A DNA stretch of 64,000 nt from Temnopleurus reevesii (lineage: Eukaryota > Echinodermata > Echinoidea > Temnopleuroida > Temnopleuridae): contig BQKZ01000013.1 in assembly GCA_036244855.1 (NCBI GenBank), positions 248,735-312,734 of the forward strand, written 5' to 3'. Below are positions 62,384 through 64,000 of this stretch, piece after piece (the first letter of the stretch is position 1; each line of letters opens with the position of its first letter). Under the pieces are notes generated by a model. That model did not search any database, was not told where the DNA came from, and saw only the letters and a program-made list of their open reading frames with translations. Both the position numbers and the translations under genes were made by a program.

Positions 62384-63210
62384 AAAAAAAAAAAAAAAGA
62401 TAAGGAAAATATATTCAGTACACTTTTAGAGTTATGCTTCTAATTTCTTTGGATATAACTTGTCAAAATTTGTGTTTGAGTAAGTTGAGATCATATCAAA
62501 GTGAACATGTGATTTTTCAAAAGATGCAAATGCTTTCTTGTCAGCTCCTTGCATTAATAAAAATGCTTCTCGTCATTTGCACCAAAATATTTAGAACCAA
62601 TACAATTTACTAATATTTTTCCCAATGAATTGGTATATATGCAAAAGCATTATTTCACTTTACCCCTTAATTCTGGATAAATTATGATCGATTTTATGAA
62701 ATTTGGGGAAGGTCACAAAATGACGGAACACGTTCGGTCCATTGACGAAAAAACAACAACATAAGCTCTTGAAATAATACATCCAAAGGTTCTGGTCGAT
62801 TGTTTTATCTTGAAAAGAATTCTTAACTTTTCAGAGAGAAAATCGATTTTATATGTTCTGACCCATGCCTTGTTCGATGATTATGATCTTTACACACAAG
62901 CTAGCAAGTGAGTTGGGTAATGTTTTTGTAAAATTTTGCCTTTTGGTATACTTCGAAAATAAGGGTGCGGATACCTTTTTATTGTTGCCTTGCTTTGGGA
63001 GATTACGTGTTTATACATAGTGTAAGCTTATATTGCCACTGATTTCTATGACTGATTTTGACACACATACCAAAGAGTTTTAAAGCTCTTTGCATACGCA
63101 AACGCACACACGCATACGCACACAATGTATGTACGTGTTTATACCGCGTCGTCCACGTGTACTCAGGTGTGCGCGTGTATATGTGCTTCTATGGATGTGG
63201 GTGTGGGTGT

Positions 63211-63283
63211 ACGGATGTGTGTGTATGTGTGTGTGTGTGTAGGTGTGTGTGTGTGTGTGTATGTGTGTGTGTGTAGTGTGTAA
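63211..63283. repeat. (TG)n microsatellite
   Basis: An imperfect GT/TG-rich array, preceded by related cgcacacac/gtgtgggtgt sequence from about 63095. Confidence 0.9.
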
Positions 63284-64000
63284 TGTATGGGCGTGTGGAT
63301 GTGTATATCGTCATGTACAGTTCATTAGAGGTAGCGAAATTGAAGAGGTACGATTTATTTAGACATATACTGAGGGATAATGATTAATAGAATGAGAAAT
63401 GAAGGAAACAAAATGTGTGATACAATAATTTCAGGCATGATTGGAAGGAGAAAAACAACATTTACACAGAAAAAAAAATTGTACTATCATTTCGTGACCT
63501 AATTGGAGCAAGAGGTAATTTTCTATTGGTAATTATAAGCATTCCAACTGTTTGTTGAACGATTTAACCTAATCGGTGGAAGCTAGTTCCAAACCCAGCG
63601 ATAAGCAGCGTGTATTGATGTTGTTGGTCAGTTGATCATTTGACGACGATATAGATAGCAGTATTAACTAGTACCATCAACTATTATTACGTAACAAACG
63701 TGATAATTTTCTTTAGGCCTCATTTCTCAATGACGGATTTGATACATACGTAACAGCTAGAGAAAAAAGTTCATCTTGTATATATGTGAACGATCTTGGT
63801 GACCTGTAGAAAATAGTTTTCCTATCTGGTATAAAGTCAACAGTTTAAGGGCTATTCCTTGAAGACATTCTAGTTCATGACATGTGAAACAATACAAGGT
63901 TTAATATGAGAAATGTGATGTATACATTTTTTTTCATAGGCGAGCGAAACTTTTTGCTTTATTGCCAAACACGTTGTATTATATTGTTTACGTCGTGAAA

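Larger units (their letters stand above)
59561..64000. other. Right end, mostly non-coding
   Basis: Apart from the probable exon at 61322, the gap, a poly-G tract at 60540 and the TG array, nothing is recognised. Confidence 0.6.

Noticed and set aside
61731..62429. Long open frames across the N run, also at 20235-20660
   Set aside because: They exist only because N codons are not read as stops.
63058..63276. 72-codon frame ending in Cys-Val repeats
   Set aside because: It is a translation of the TG microsatellite.

Overview
The window looks like animal nuclear DNA, most probably an echinoderm and plausibly a sea urchin. It is AT-rich, with long introns, GT-AG splicing, many small inverted-repeat elements, frequent 'tacatgta' words and scaffold gaps. 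The species call is an inference from gene content and base composition, not a database match. There are no bacterial features, no CRISPR array and no RNA gene that I could support.

Most of the window (8182 to 46954, + strand) is one gene: a PRUNE2/BMCC1-type protein. Its order is a DHH-family phosphoesterase domain, then DHHA2, then a huge acidic disordered region, then a C-terminal BCH (CRAL-TRIO-like) domain. About 16 coding exons can be phased into a protein of roughly 4,060 residues. The first coding exon, probably only about 10 codons, was not found. One exon of about 9.4 kb encodes the DHHA2 end and the whole disordered region. The assembly breaks it twice. At 28616-29662 a 1,045-bp copy of an intron segment (also at 44238-45282) is wedged in, bounded by single Ns and a 123-bp duplicated flank. 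At 30826 there is one in-frame TAG.

The disordered region is not featureless. It holds a cluster of DPF and NPF motifs, several short amphipathic helices strongly resembling PKA-anchoring (AKAP) helices, tandemly repeated modules, and tryptophan-acidic motifs of the type that bind kinesin light chain. With the apparently intact catalytic motifs at the N-terminus and the lipid/GTPase-regulator-like BCH domain at the C-terminus, this suggests a large trafficking and signalling scaffold. That functional reading is inference.

The second gene (54369 to 59348, - strand) is a complete six-exon phosphatidylcholine transfer protein (PCTP/STARD2), 208 residues, tail-to-tail with the PRUNE2 gene. A GC-rich segment just upstream of its start probably holds its promoter.

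The rest is intron and intergenic sequence. It contains several miniature inverted-repeat elements (6063-6246, 6920-7340, 40799-40977, 55813-55989), a dispersed repeat family (1160-1400 and 54920-55540), simple repeats, poly-G tracts, two N gaps (20276-20532, 61756-62383), and one unassigned probable exon near the right end (61322-61459, + strand).
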